Below are positions 1-9,026 of a DNA stretch of 64,000 nucleotides, piece by piece; the first letter of the stretch is position 1; each line of letters opens with the position of its first letter. Below the pieces are notes generated by a model. The model searched no databases, had not been told where the DNA came from, and saw nothing but the letters and a program-made list of their open reading frames with translations. A program made the translations under genes and the position numbers. Origin of the DNA: Shimia sp039969785 (GTDB lineage: Bacteria; Pseudomonadota; Alphaproteobacteria; Rhodobacterales; Rhodobacteraceae); contig NZ_JBDVNC010000048.1 of assembly GCF_039969785.1 (NCBI RefSeq), positions 62,001 to 126,000 of the forward strand. Reading direction: 5' to 3'.

Positions 1-181
1 TGGCGAGGCGTTGATGCCGATCTTCGCGCAAATCAAATTGTACCAAATCACCAGCATCAAAATCCAAAAGAGCGTCAGGTCGTTCTGATCCGCCATTAAA
101 GAATGCCAAATCGCCATGATCCTCGCACCAGATCACCGCCTTATTGTCATTCGTATCACTCCAGAGAATCACGCCAAGCAT
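1..181 (-). CDS. N-terminal part of a conserved hypothetical protein (cut by window edge)
   Basis: Reading leftward from an ATG at 181 gives an open frame of 60 codons to the window edge, beginning MLGVILWSDTNDNKAVIWCE. An AAGGAG ribosome binding site lies about 12 bases upstream, near 198-203. The product looks soluble and acidic, with no signal peptide or membrane segment in the visible part. I recall similar short proteins in Rhodobacteraceae but cannot give a function. It is divergent from the regulator at 406, and a long inverted repeat lies between them. The C-terminus is outside the window. Confidence 0.6.
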   Translation of the reverse strand, partial: MLGVILWSDTNDNKAVIWCEDHGDLAFFNGGSERPDALLDFDAGDLVQFDLREDRHQRLA

Positions 182-223
182 CTGAGTTCTAACTCCTTTT
201 TGCCTCTACACTGAGTGTCACAA

Positions 224-265
224 AAGAACCGACCTCACGACATTGAAATTTGCGCGTCGGTTCTT
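224..265. repeat. Perfect 10-bp inverted repeat in a divergent intergenic region
   Basis: Arm AAGAACCGAC (224-233) is matched exactly by GTCGGTTCTT (256-265), with a 22-base spacer. It lies between the divergent gene ending at 181 and the regulator starting at 406. It could be a two-site operator, with arm centres 32 bp apart (about three helical turns), or a transcript hairpin. No T-run follows either arm, so a terminator is unlikely. Confidence 0.55.
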
Positions 266-405
266 GAAAAATTGTGTCGACTTTAAAAATAGCTGATGCC
301 ACTATGCGTCAAGATGATGCTTAATAGCGTCAACAGCGAACACAGAATGATAATACGCGCGCCAAAAAGTAGAACAAGTCGCGACAGCACCAACCGGAGA
401 GAGAA

Positions 406-1221
406 TTGAACGACGCAACTTCGACCATGAGAGTGCAGAAATCTCCTGCCGAGCTGCGCCAGATGCTTGGCAATAATCTGCGGATTCTGGCGGAGGACTT
501 TCCGTCGGTGTCTCGATTATGCAGGGAGCTGGGGATCAACCGAACCCAATTCAATCGCTACCTTTCCGGCGAGAGTTTTCCGCGTCCTGACGTACTGCAC
601 CGCATTTGCACCTTCTTCAATGTAGACGCCCGCATCTTGCTTGAACCGATGGACGAACAGTCCGGCGACCGTGGCGTACTCAACCATCCGTTGATTGCTG
701 ACTATGTCGGCACGGGCATGACGGATATCCCTCAGGATGTATTTCCAGACGGATTTTACCGCTTTTCACGCCGTAGCTTCATCGAGCAAGACCTGATCAT
801 CATTGGGCTTGTTTATGTTTTCCGCAAAGATGACCACACGTTTCTGCGCGGTTACGAAGCCAAAGAAGCAATGCGTCAGCAAGGTCTGCCCACCGACAGC
901 GCGACCCGTGAATTCCGCGGCGTGATACTGCCTCAGGAAGATGGGGTTGCCGCGATGGTCAGCCATGCGCGAACCATGGCGACCTCCTTTAATTACCTCA
1001 GCCGGGTTGCGTCGTTTCAGAACCACTACTGGATTGGCTACGCAACGCGCACCGTCCGCGAAACCGTGACCGGGTGCCGCGCGGCCCGTCTTGTCTATGA
1101 ACATCTGGGTAAAAACACCGGTACAGTTCTTCAGGCTGCGCGCTCTGTCGGCTTTTGCAGCCCGGATGAATTGATGCCCTATCACCGCAAATTATTGCAA
1201 TTGGAACGCCCATTCAGCTGA
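406..1221 (+). CDS. XRE-family helix-turn-helix transcriptional regulator
   Basis: The 271-residue protein has an N-terminal helix-turn-helix at about residues 27-70 (SRLCRELGINRTQFNRYLSG), typical of Cro/C1 DNA-binding domains. A C-terminal part of about 180 residues has no motif I recognise and may be a sensor domain. The TTG at 406 is preceded by GGAGAGA at good spacing; an ATG at 427 is the alternative. It precedes a Rieske oxygenase on the same strand with a gap of about 120 bases, so local control of that gene is a reasonable inference but not shown. Confidence 0.8.
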   Translation: MNDATSTMRVQKSPAELRQMLGNNLRILAEDFPSVSRLCRELGINRTQFNRYLSGESFPRPDVLHRICTFFNVDARILLEPMDEQSGDRGVLNHPLIADYVGTGMTDIPQDVFPDGFYRFSRRSFIEQDLIIIGLVYVFRKDDHTFLRGYEAKEAMRQQGLPTDSATREFRGVILPQEDGVAAMVSHARTMATSFNYLSRVASFQNHYWIGYATRTVRETVTGCRAARLVYEHLGKNTGTVLQAARSVGFCSPDELMPYHRKLLQLERPFS

Positions 1222-1339
1222 TAAAGCTGATGCCAAGTAACGCCACTGCGTGTCGGTCTGCGTCACGTCAGGTCGCAGACCGGCAATTTACCCCCCTTGT
1301 TTCGGCTACTCTTTTGTCATTCTGGCAAGGAGAATCGCC

Positions 1340-2503
1340 ATGTCATCGACCCCGACAAATCTGGATGCGGTGCGCCAGCCAATTGAGATGGCCAACGGTC
1401 TGTCGAATGCGCATTACATCGATCCAGCGCAGTTTCAGGAAGAAAAACACGCCGTCCTGACCAGCACATGGGCTGGTCTTGCCGCAGCTGCTGATGTGCC
1501 GGATCCTGGCGACGCGGTGCCGATGACGTTTCTTGGCATGCCGTTGCTGTTGTTGCGCGACAAACAGGGACAGGTGCGTGTGTTCAACAATACCTGCCGC
1601 CATCGTGGCATGATACTGGTAGACGCCCCCCGTAACATTCAGGGCGCCATCCGCTGCCCTTACCACTCCTGGTGCTATTCCACAGAAGGCCGCCTTGTCA
1701 CCACGCCACATGTCGGCGGACCGGGGCAGAACACCCATGACGCCCTGGACCGCTCCGAACTGGGGCTGATCGAATTGCGCAGCTACATCTGGCGCGACAT
1801 TGTATTTGTGAACATCTCCGGCGATGCCCCGCCCTTTGAAGAGGTGCACAGCGATCTCATCAGCCGCTGGGCAGAACACGACAAGCCGCTCTTTCACGGC
1901 GGCGCAGACAGTTGTTTTAAGCTGCCGGTCGCCACCAACTGGAAACTCGCGGTCGAAAACTATTGTGAAAGCTATCACCTGCCGTGGGTCCATCCCGGCC
2001 TCAACAGCTATTCCCGGCTCGAAGACCACTACAATATCGCGGAACCCGGCAAATATTCAGGTCAGGGCACGTTGGTCTATCGCCAACTCAAGGACGAGAC
2101 CGGCGAAACCTTCCCGGATTTTCCGGGCCTCTCATCACAATGGGACGAAGGCGCGGAATATATCACCGTCTACCCCAACGTCCTGCTGGGTGTGCAACGT
2201 GACCACGCTTTTGCCATCGTGCTTGAACCGGTCGACACGCAAAACACGGTCGAACACATTCATCTCTATTATGCGACACCGTCGACCGATGACGCCCTGC
2301 GCGCCAAAAACACAGCCCAGTGGAAAGAAGTTTTCGAGGAAGACATCTTTGTTGTCGAAGGCATGCAAAAGGGCCGCCACGCACCGGGTTTTGACGGCGG
2401 ACGCTTTTCACCCGCCATGGACGGCCCCACGCATTGTTTTCATGATTGGGTCGCCATGCGTCTGCAAATGCACCGCGCGGCGCAACCTGACGTCGCTGAA
2501 TGA
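1340..2503 (+). CDS. Rieske non-heme iron oxygenase, alpha subunit
   Basis: The 387-residue protein carries a [2Fe-2S] Rieske site, C86-x-H88 (CRHRG) and C106-x2-H109 (CPYHSW). A catalytic domain follows, with the mononuclear iron motif NYCESYHLPWVH. This is the layout of ring-hydroxylating and quaternary-amine oxygenase alpha subunits. The ATG at 1340 follows AAGGAG; a longer frame from 1250 lacks such a site. No ferredoxin, reductase or beta subunit is adjacent, so electrons must come from a distant partner. The substrate cannot be told from sequence; aromatic acids and betaine-like compounds are both possible. The stop overlaps the next start (ATGA). Confidence 0.88.
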   Translation: MSSTPTNLDAVRQPIEMANGLSNAHYIDPAQFQEEKHAVLTSTWAGLAAAADVPDPGDAVPMTFLGMPLLLLRDKQGQVRVFNNTCRHRGMILVDAPRNIQGAIRCPYHSWCYSTEGRLVTTPHVGGPGQNTHDALDRSELGLIELRSYIWRDIVFVNISGDAPPFEEVHSDLISRWAEHDKPLFHGGADSCFKLPVATNWKLAVENYCESYHLPWVHPGLNSYSRLEDHYNIAEPGKYSGQGTLVYRQLKDETGETFPDFPGLSSQWDEGAEYITVYPNVLLGVQRDHAFAIVLEPVDTQNTVEHIHLYYATPSTDDALRAKNTAQWKEVFEEDIFVVEGMQKGRHAPGFDGGRFSPAMDGPTHCFHDWVAMRLQMHRAAQPDVAE

Positions 2504-2712
2504 GCGATCTTGACCAGCGTCTGCTTGATGCACATCGTGCAGATGACAAACAGGCGCTGGTGACGCTTTACACGCAAGCCGCCGGGCAGGCGAACACATC
2601 CGATGCCGCCGGGTTCTATCTGACACACGCCTATGTCTACGCGCTTGAAACCGGCGACCCAGCAGCGACAGCACTGCACTTGCAGCTTAAGGCAATGGGG
2701 CGCGACGCCTGA
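2500..2712 (+). CDS. Small conserved protein coupled to the Rieske oxygenase
   Basis: This 70-residue protein starts at an ATG overlapping the oxygenase stop by four bases (ATGA), so it is translationally coupled. It is alanine-rich, probably all helical, with no cysteines, signal peptide or membrane segment. Its pattern resembles a single helical-repeat hairpin, but I do not recognise the family. Coupling suggests a role with the oxygenase, for example stability or assembly, which is inference. It ends one base before the convergent DUF2189 gene. Confidence 0.65.
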   Translation: MSDLDQRLLDAHRADDKQALVTLYTQAAGQANTSDAAGFYLTHAYVYALETGDPAATALHLQLKAMGRDA

Positions 2713-3492
2713 TCAATCCTCGGCAGCGTGCTGCATCAAAGAATAGAGATGCCACGTGGCATGCCCCAAAAGCGGCAAAACGATCAGCAATCCCAGAAAT
2801 CCCGGCAACAGCGCAAGAAAGGTTAAACCGGCAATCACCGCCGCCCAGATCAACATCGTCACAAAGTTGTTCTTCACGGCCGTAAAGCTGGTGATCATCG
2901 CGGTCACAAAATCAACTTCGCGATCCAGCAATAGCGGTAGTGAAATAACTGTGATCATATAAAGCAACAACGCAAACGCACCGCCAACCAAACTGCCAAA
3001 CGCCAGCATCTGCAACCCGGTGCCCGTCAAATAGACCTCAAACGAGCTGGACACGTTGGTCATGGCCGACATTCCAAGGAACAGCGCGAAAATCATGTGT
3101 GACAGGAAGAACCAGAAGAGAAACACAATGATGATCACTGCGCAGATTGAAGGCAATTGCCGCTTGCTCTGGCGTCCGATCACGCCAAAAATCGCGTACC
3201 AGTCCATCGCTTCGCCCCGTTCAAGCCGGCGTGACACTTCATACAATCCAACGGCAGCAAATGGTCCGATCAACGGAAATCCAATTGCCGCAAAAACCAG
3301 CCAATAGGTTTGCCCGGTCGCCATCGTGACCCACGCCATCAGCCATCCGGCAATCACGTAAAATAACGCAAATACAATCCCATATCCGGGCTTTGCCTTG
3401 AAATCCTGCCATCCCTTGCGCAATGCGTCGCGCAGCATCGCGACATCTACTGCGCCCAGCTCGGGCACACCTCTTTGCGGTGTTTGCGGCAT
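2713..3492 (-). CDS. DUF2189 family inner-membrane protein
   Basis: The 259-residue protein has six hydrophobic segments and a charged N-terminus. The early part (DALRKGWQDFKAKPGYGIVF) and the phrase FPLIGPFAAVGLYEVSRRLERG are typical of DUF2189 proteins, whose function is unknown. I chose the ATG at 3492 because a strong GGAGGAAT site precedes it; an in-frame ATG 18 bases upstream has none. The gene is convergent with the oxygenase unit, with no spacer between them, so no terminator fits there. Confidence 0.8.
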   Translation of the reverse strand: MPQTPQRGVPELGAVDVAMLRDALRKGWQDFKAKPGYGIVFALFYVIAGWLMAWVTMATGQTYWLVFAAIGFPLIGPFAAVGLYEVSRRLERGEAMDWYAIFGVIGRQSKRQLPSICAVIIIVFLFWFFLSHMIFALFLGMSAMTNVSSSFEVYLTGTGLQMLAFGSLVGGAFALLLYMITVISLPLLLDREVDFVTAMITSFTAVKNNFVTMLIWAAVIAGLTFLALLPGFLGLLIVLPLLGHATWHLYSLMQHAAED

Positions 3493-3552
3493 GCATTCCT
3501 CCCTCTGCATGGTCTCGTATTTCCGCCAAAAGACAGGGTTTATCAGAACAAA

Positions 3553-4974
3553 TCAAGCATTCTGAATATTTGGAGGGAATTTTTGCGGCCACCGCGTAGC
3601 CTCGTGGTAGGCATGTGCCACATTTAACAGCGCTACGTCGTTGCCTTTGGCGGCAATCAGCTGCATTCCCATCGGCAATCCACCGGCATTAAACCCAACC
3701 GGAACGCTGATCGCCGGCACCCCAATCAGGCTCACCGGCACCATCACATGCATCCAGCGGTGATAGGTATCCATATCCACCCCGGCAATCGATTTGGGCC
3801 AGTCCCAATCCGCAGGAAACGGCCAGCATTGCGCGGTTGGCAATGCTAAAACATCGCAGCTTTCAAATATGTCTGCCGCCGTTTCAAACCACCGCGCCCG
3901 CGTGACACAGGCCTGGTGCAAGGCCCGCGCCTGCATCGCCAACCCACGTTCAATCTCCCATTGGGCCTCTGGCTTTAATCGGGCGCGCCGGGTCGGGTCC
4001 TCAAACATATCCGCCATCTCAGCCGCCAGCGCAAAGGCGCGCAGATCAGACCACGCCTGAAACAGGGCCTCGGCATCATAAGGTGCATCCATCGGTGTTA
4101 CCTGCGCGCCCAGCGCCTGCAGGGCGCTCAGACCACCCTGACACAGATCGATAATGCCATCTTCCATCGGCAGGGCTCCGCCCCAATCACCCAGCCATCC
4201 CACACGCGTCCCGTTCAGCGTGGTTTGCCCGGACAAGTCCCAGCTTTGTTTGGGCATGTTAAGGGGCACGCGCGGGTTTGGCTGCGCCAGAACCTGCATC
4301 ATCAGCGCAATATCATGTGGCGCACGTGCCATCGGACCCATTGTCGATATCTGCTGCCAGAACGTATCGCCACCCGGCTCGCGCGGCACATATCCCAGAC
4401 TGGGGCGAAACCCATAGACGTTATTCCAACCCGCCGGATTGCGCAGCGATCCCATCATGTCGGACCCATCCGCCAGCGCCACCATCCCACAGGCCAGCGC
4501 CGCCCCTGCCCCGCCAGACGATCCACCTGCCGTGTAGCCTGCCCCATAAGGGTTGCGTGTAACGCCATGCACCGGGTTATAGCTGTGGCTGCCCAATCCG
4601 AATTCCGGCACGTTGGTCTTGCCGATGAAAATTGCGCCTGCTTCACGCATCAACCCGACAAACCGCGCGTCCCTGGTCGATATTCTGTCAGCGAACAATG
4701 GCGAGCCTTCGGTATTGCGGGTGCCTTTCACATCCGCCAGACCTTTGACGGCCAGCGGCACACCGTGCAACGCGCCTCGGCTGGTGGCTTCATCCGCCGC
4801 CCGGGCCTCCGCCATCAGGGTATCGGCTGGTCGAAGATCAATAATGGCATTCACAGCCTCGTTGCGCACCGCTATACGGCCCAGCGTGGCCTGCATCACA
4901 TCCTGTGCGCGCAGCTGCCCACCGCGCAGCGCTGCCACCAGATCAACCGCATCCCAGTCCAGAAAATTCGTCAC
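3553..4974 (-). CDS. Amidase signature family hydrolase
   Basis: The 473-residue protein is the usual length for amidase-signature enzymes. It shows the Ser-cisSer-Lys triad: the lysine in GVPLAVKGLADVKGT and the glycine- and serine-rich signature AGGSSGGAGAALA, with the downstream serine in GSLRNPAGWNNVYGFRPS. It hydrolyses a C-N amide bond; the substrate is not predictable. The lack of GatB next to it and its overall form argue against the tRNA amidotransferase subunit GatA. A GTG at 4974 with GGGGAGGAA directly upstream is the preferred start over the TTG at 4995. It lies downstream of the MATE gene on the same strand, 42 bases away. Confidence 0.87.
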   Translation of the reverse strand: MTNFLDWDAVDLVAALRGGQLRAQDVMQATLGRIAVRNEAVNAIIDLRPADTLMAEARAADEATSRGALHGVPLAVKGLADVKGTRNTEGSPLFADRISTRDARFVGLMREAGAIFIGKTNVPEFGLGSHSYNPVHGVTRNPYGAGYTAGGSSGGAGAALACGMVALADGSDMMGSLRNPAGWNNVYGFRPSLGYVPREPGGDTFWQQISTMGPMARAPHDIALMMQVLAQPNPRVPLNMPKQSWDLSGQTTLNGTRVGWLGDWGGALPMEDGIIDLCQGGLSALQALGAQVTPMDAPYDAEALFQAWSDLRAFALAAEMADMFEDPTRRARLKPEAQWEIERGLAMQARALHQACVTRARWFETAADIFESCDVLALPTAQCWPFPADWDWPKSIAGVDMDTYHRWMHVMVPVSLIGVPAISVPVGFNAGGLPMGMQLIAAKGNDVALLNVAHAYHEATRWPQKFPPNIQNA

Positions 4975-5016
4975 GTGTTCCTCCCCTTTGTTCAAACGGC
5001 TCCCCCGTGCCGCTGT

Positions 5017-6393
5017 TTATTTCGCCGGGGCGTCGAACCGCACCCGCAATCGGCGCAGATCAGGCCCCCAGAACCGCCACATCAACAATATCGCGGCAAA
5101 TGTCAGACCCACAACCAGCCCCAGCCAAACACCCACGCCGCCCATGTCCAGCGTAAACCCAAGCACATAGGCGGTTGGCACGCCGATCATCCAATAACTG
5201 ATGGCCGCGATCACCATTGGGCCGCGCGTGTCCATCACACCGCGCAACAGGCCCAGCGCCATCACTTGTGTTCCATCAACCACCTGAAACAGCGCCGCCA
5301 CATAAAGCAGCGTCACACCGGTGGCCAAAATAACCTCGCGTTGCGGCTCCTGAGGGTCGATAAAACCGCCCAGCAATATCTCGGGGATGGTCAGGAACAA
5401 TGCCACCGCCACCAGCGCCGTCACCAGCGATGCGGCAATCGCGACCCGGGCCCCACGCGCCATATGCTCTGCATCTTTACGCCCCATTGCATTGCCAGCC
5501 CGCACCGTCGCAGCATTGCTCAGCCCCAGATGCATCATGAACGCAAGGCTCGCCAGTTGCAGCGCAATCCCATGCGCCGCCAGTTGAATGGTTCCCAACC
5601 ACCCCATCATCAGCGAGGACGCCGCGAACAATCCAACTTCGGCCAAATTGGTCAGGCCAATCGGGATGCCCAGCCGTAGCACATGACCAAACGCTTCCCA
5701 GTCCGGGCGCCAGATACGACGGAACAAATCATGATGTGACATGGCCAGCATCGCATACAGAACCACTCCGCCCAAAGACACGGCCTGCATAACCAGTGAC
5801 GCAATCGCCGCCCCCTGCACACCCAGCTCTGGAAAGCCCCAATTGCCGAAAATCAGCAGGTAGTTGACCAGCGCATTGGCTGGCACCGCCGCCACTGTGA
5901 CCCAGAACACCACGCGCGTGCGCTCCAGCGCCGCTAGATAGCTTTTGAGCACCATCACCAACAATGCGGGCAATAACCCTATCCCGGCGATCCTCAGATA
6001 TTCCTGCGCCAATGCCGCCGTTTCCGGTTCCTGGCCCAGCGCGACCAGCAAAGGTCCTGAATAGATGAACAAGGGCAACCCAAGCACGCCGAATATCAAC
6101 GACAGCCACAACCCCATGCGGGTCACGCGGCGCAACCCGGTTTCATCACCCGACGCCTCGGCCTCGGCCACCAGCGGCATGACCGCAATCGCAAAGCCAG
6201 AACCCAGAATGAAAATGACGAAAAAGAACGTGCCACCCAGCACAACCGACGCCAGCGCTTCGACCGAATACCACCCCAACATGACCGTATCCGTCAGCGT
6301 GATCGAGAATTGCGCCACATGCCCGCCAATCAGCGGAATGCCCAGCCGAAGCAGGCTGCGCAGATGCTCGCGATATGTCATTTGTGTTCTCAT
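5017..6393 (-). CDS. MATE family multidrug efflux transporter
   Basis: The protein of about 458 residues has twelve hydrophobic segments in two related halves. The N-terminal signature (LRLGIPLIGGHVAQFSITLTD followed by VMLGWYSVEALASVVLG) and the middle LGIPIGLTNLAEVGLF repeat are typical of MATE transporters, which export cationic drugs or metabolites using Na+ or H+ gradients. The start could be the ATG at 6393 or the ATG at 6378; neither has a strong ribosome binding site. It is divergent from the HCCA-isomerase gene at 6502. Confidence 0.88.
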   Translation of the reverse strand: MRTQMTYREHLRSLLRLGIPLIGGHVAQFSITLTDTVMLGWYSVEALASVVLGGTFFFVIFILGSGFAIAVMPLVAEAEASGDETGLRRVTRMGLWLSLIFGVLGLPLFIYSGPLLVALGQEPETAALAQEYLRIAGIGLLPALLVMVLKSYLAALERTRVVFWVTVAAVPANALVNYLLIFGNWGFPELGVQGAAIASLVMQAVSLGGVVLYAMLAMSHHDLFRRIWRPDWEAFGHVLRLGIPIGLTNLAEVGLFAASSLMMGWLGTIQLAAHGIALQLASLAFMMHLGLSNAATVRAGNAMGRKDAEHMARGARVAIAASLVTALVAVALFLTIPEILLGGFIDPQEPQREVILATGVTLLYVAALFQVVDGTQVMALGLLRGVMDTRGPMVIAAISYWMIGVPTAYVLGFTLDMGGVGVWLGLVVGLTFAAILLMWRFWGPDLRRLRVRFDAPAK

Positions 6394-6501
6394 CAAACAG
6401 GCTTAAGCTTGAAGCCCCCCTTCGGCAAGCCCTCTCCAACCGTTGAAAATAAACGCGCGCTCTGGCACGCTGAGTTTCTGAACCCCTGAGAGGATGCCCC
6501 G

Positions 6502-7107
6502 ATGCCTCAAATCGATTTCTGGTACTCTATCGGCAGTACCTACACCTATCTCACGGTCATGCGTCTGCCCGCGCTTGCGGATAAGACCGGGATCACGGTC
6601 AACTGGCGTCCCTTCAGTGTGCGCGCCATTATGATTGAACAGAACAACATTCCGTTTTCCGGCAAACCCGCACGCACGGCGCATATGTGGCGCGATATTG
6701 AACGGCGCGCGCCCCGCTATGGCCTCAGCCCAAAGATCCCGGCCTCCTATCCCCTTGAAGAGTTTGATCTTGCGAACAAAGTCGCCATTCTGGGTCAACA
6801 GGAAGGTTGGGTTCAGGACTATACGATTGCCACCTACGAGCGGTGGTTTGAACAGGGTGCACCAGCCGGCAGTGAACCTAATCTGTCCGCCTCATTGCGT
6901 GCCATCGGCCAAGACCCGGACCGGGTTCTTGCCGCCGTTGAATCAACAGATTGCGAATCCGCATACCTCAAAGCCACCGAAGACGCCCGCCAGCTTGGCA
7001 TATTCGGAGCCCCGTCTTTCACTGTGGGCACAGAGCTTTTCTGGGGAGACGATCGGTTAGAGGATGCCATCGACTGGGCAAAATCACAGAAGACAACAAC
7101 ATCATGA
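6502..7107 (+). CDS. 2-hydroxychromene-2-carboxylate isomerase / DsbA-like thioredoxin-fold protein
   Basis: The 201-residue protein matches the kappa-class glutathione transferase / HCCA isomerase family in length and pattern. The N-terminal IDFWYSIGSTYTYL carries the catalytic-type serine (about Ser12), and GIFGAPSFTVGTELFWGDDRL is the conserved C-terminal signature. In NahD this enzyme isomerises a naphthalene intermediate with glutathione, but most chromosomal copies have unknown substrates, and no naphthalene genes are nearby. AGAGGATG precedes the ATG. The stop overlaps the start of the DUF2461 gene (ATGA). Confidence 0.85.
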   Translation: MPQIDFWYSIGSTYTYLTVMRLPALADKTGITVNWRPFSVRAIMIEQNNIPFSGKPARTAHMWRDIERRAPRYGLSPKIPASYPLEEFDLANKVAILGQQEGWVQDYTIATYERWFEQGAPAGSEPNLSASLRAIGQDPDRVLAAVESTDCESAYLKATEDARQLGIFGAPSFTVGTELFWGDDRLEDAIDWAKSQKTTTS

Positions 7108-7748
7108 GCAGCGGTTTTGACACTTTGGTTCCTGATGCCCGCGCCTTTTTGGCAGACCTGTCGAACAACAATTCGCGCGACTGGTTCCTGGCCAACAAAG
7201 ACACCTATGACACGGCTCTCAAGGCTCCTGCACTGGCGCTTCTCGATACTGTTGCAGCCTCGCTTGAGAAACAAACCGGACAGGTGCCCGGCACCAAACT
7301 GTTTCGCCCGCACCGCGATGTGCGGTTTTCCAAGGATAAGACGCCATATCACACCCACCTGCACTTGCTGTGGACCACTCCGCCAATCGGTTGGTTCTTT
7401 GGCATTTCCGGCGACTATGTCACTGTGGGGGCTGGCGCGATGGGTTTTGACAAAAACGCGCTGACAGCGTGGCGCGCTTCGGTGGACGGTCCGGCAGGTG
7501 GCAAAATCACCAAAACCTTAAGCGATCTGAGCGCAAAAGGCGCTCGTATCAGCGACCCGGAATTGAAACGTGTGCCCGCGCCCTATGACAAGGATCACCC
7601 AAACGCCGACTTGTTGCGCCGCAAAAGCCTGACGGCGTGGTTTGATCTCTCGGATGCGGACATTAAAAAAGGCGGTCTGATCACAAAGATCGAAACCGCC
7701 TTTGCAGAGCTTCTGCCCCTGGGGACCGCGTTACACCCCCCCGTGTAA
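7104..7748 (+). CDS. DUF2461 family protein
   Basis: The 214-residue protein contains the DUF2461 hallmarks: NNSRDWFLANKDTYDTAL near the start, then RPHRDVRFSKDKTPYHTHLH, and PAPYDKDHPNADLLRRKSL near the end. The biochemical role of the family is unknown. The ATG at 7104 overlaps the stop of the preceding isomerase gene by four bases, so the two are cotranslated; a longer frame starting at 6951 lies inside the upstream gene and is not needed. It is convergent with ppk2. Confidence 0.85.
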   Translation: MSSGFDTLVPDARAFLADLSNNNSRDWFLANKDTYDTALKAPALALLDTVAASLEKQTGQVPGTKLFRPHRDVRFSKDKTPYHTHLHLLWTTPPIGWFFGISGDYVTVGAGAMGFDKNALTAWRASVDGPAGGKITKTLSDLSAKGARISDPELKRVPAPYDKDHPNADLLRRKSLTAWFDLSDADIKKGGLITKIETAFAELLPLGTALHPPV

Positions 7749-7806
7749 CAGCGGCGCACTGGCATTGATGGACCAGCGCGCGGCCAGAACGCCCTGACTG
7801 ACCTGC

Positions 7807-8796
7807 TTAGCCGCGTCGCCCGTCCGGGTGCAGCGTTGATCCCAGCATATGATCGGAACGATGGATCACATGGCTGGCCGTATTCACAATCAACGGATCA
7901 GGCACATGCGCGATCTCCGGGTCTTTTCCTGGATAATCCAGCGAACTCAGGAAATGCATCATGCAATTGATCCGGGCTCGCTTTTTGTCATTCGACTTGA
8001 TCACCGTCCAGGGCGCATCTGCGGTGTCCGTGTAAAAGAACATCGCCTCTTTAGCTTCGGTGTAATCATCCCATTTGCTCAGAGACGCCTTGTCAATCGG
8101 GCTCAGCTTCCATTGTTTCAGCGGGTCGGTTTCCCGGCTGGCAAAGCGGCGGGCCTGTTCGTCCTGTGTGACCGAGAACCAGAATTTGTAGAGCCGGATA
8201 CCCGAACGCACCAGCATCCGTTCCAGTTCAGGTGTCTGGCGCATGAACTCCAGATATTCTTGCGGTTCGCAAAATCCCATCACCCGTTCCACACCGGCGC
8301 GATTGTACCAGGACCGGTCATACAATACGACTTCGCCTGCGGTTGGCAGATGATCGATATAGCGCTGGAAATACCACTGGCCGCGTTCTTCGTCGGTGGG
8401 CTTGTTCAACGCAACCACACGGGCAGAACGCGGGTTCAGGTGCTCGGTAAAACGTTTGATCGTTCCGCCCTTACCCGCAGCGTCCCGGCCCTCAAAGATC
8501 ATCACAAATTTCTGGCCGGTCTCCTGTGCCCACAATTGGACTTTCAGCAACTCAGCCTGCAATTGCGCTTTCTTGCGCTCATAAACCCGACGCGACAGCT
8601 TGGTCTCGTACGGGTAACTTCCGCTCTCAAATGCGCGGCGCACCTCTTCTGCCGAAGGTGCCTTTGTTGGCGAGGCAGCAATGTCCGCAGGTGCAATAGG
8701 TGCGGCAGGCGGCTTGACGCCGTTTGACTTGGCATTCGCGCTTGGTTGTTCAGTTTTCTTAACAGAATCCGGGGTGTTCGCAGGCGTGGCTGGCAT
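7807..8796 (-). CDS. ppk2: Polyphosphate kinase 2 (PPK2)
   Basis: The 329-residue protein uses polyphosphate to phosphorylate nucleotides (usually NDP or NMP). It has the PPK2 Walker A (FEGRDAAGKGGTIKRF), the lid-type stretch TEERGQWYFQRYIDHLPT and the Walker B region LYDRSWYNRAGVERVMGFC. The first 75 residues or so are a low-complexity Pro/Ala/Ser/Lys extension, probably disordered, which is longer than in the basic catalytic core. The ATG at 8796 is preceded by AAGGAGAGA, favouring it over 8847. Whether it prefers GDP, ADP or AMP cannot be decided from these motifs alone. Confidence 0.92.
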   Translation of the reverse strand: MPATPANTPDSVKKTEQPSANAKSNGVKPPAAPIAPADIAASPTKAPSAEEVRRAFESGSYPYETKLSRRVYERKKAQLQAELLKVQLWAQETGQKFVMIFEGRDAAGKGGTIKRFTEHLNPRSARVVALNKPTDEERGQWYFQRYIDHLPTAGEVVLYDRSWYNRAGVERVMGFCEPQEYLEFMRQTPELERMLVRSGIRLYKFWFSVTQDEQARRFASRETDPLKQWKLSPIDKASLSKWDDYTEAKEAMFFYTDTADAPWTVIKSNDKKRARINCMMHFLSSLDYPGKDPEIAHVPDPLIVNTASHVIHRSDHMLGSTLHPDGRRG

Positions 8797-9026
8797 GGTC
8801 TCTCCTTGAAATTTACGGCTTGCCCACACCCTAGCCCAAACACGCAAAGCCCACTTTGATACACGTCAAAAAAATGTGAATCTTTTGTAACTCTTTTCCG
8901 GACGTCACACGCACCTGCCCTGTGCTTTGGCGCACATTTCCTTTTTGCGATGGGTACATTATTATTTTCACTACCAGCCAGCCCACCCGGGTCCGCCAGC
9001 GAATTTTCTCACCAACGGAGCCCATC

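Noticed and set aside
4225..5679. 484-codon open frame on the plus strand
   Set aside because: It runs antisense across the amidase and MATE genes, with a His/Arg/Gln-rich, Pro-rich composition typical of mirror frames in GC-rich coding DNA and no domain.
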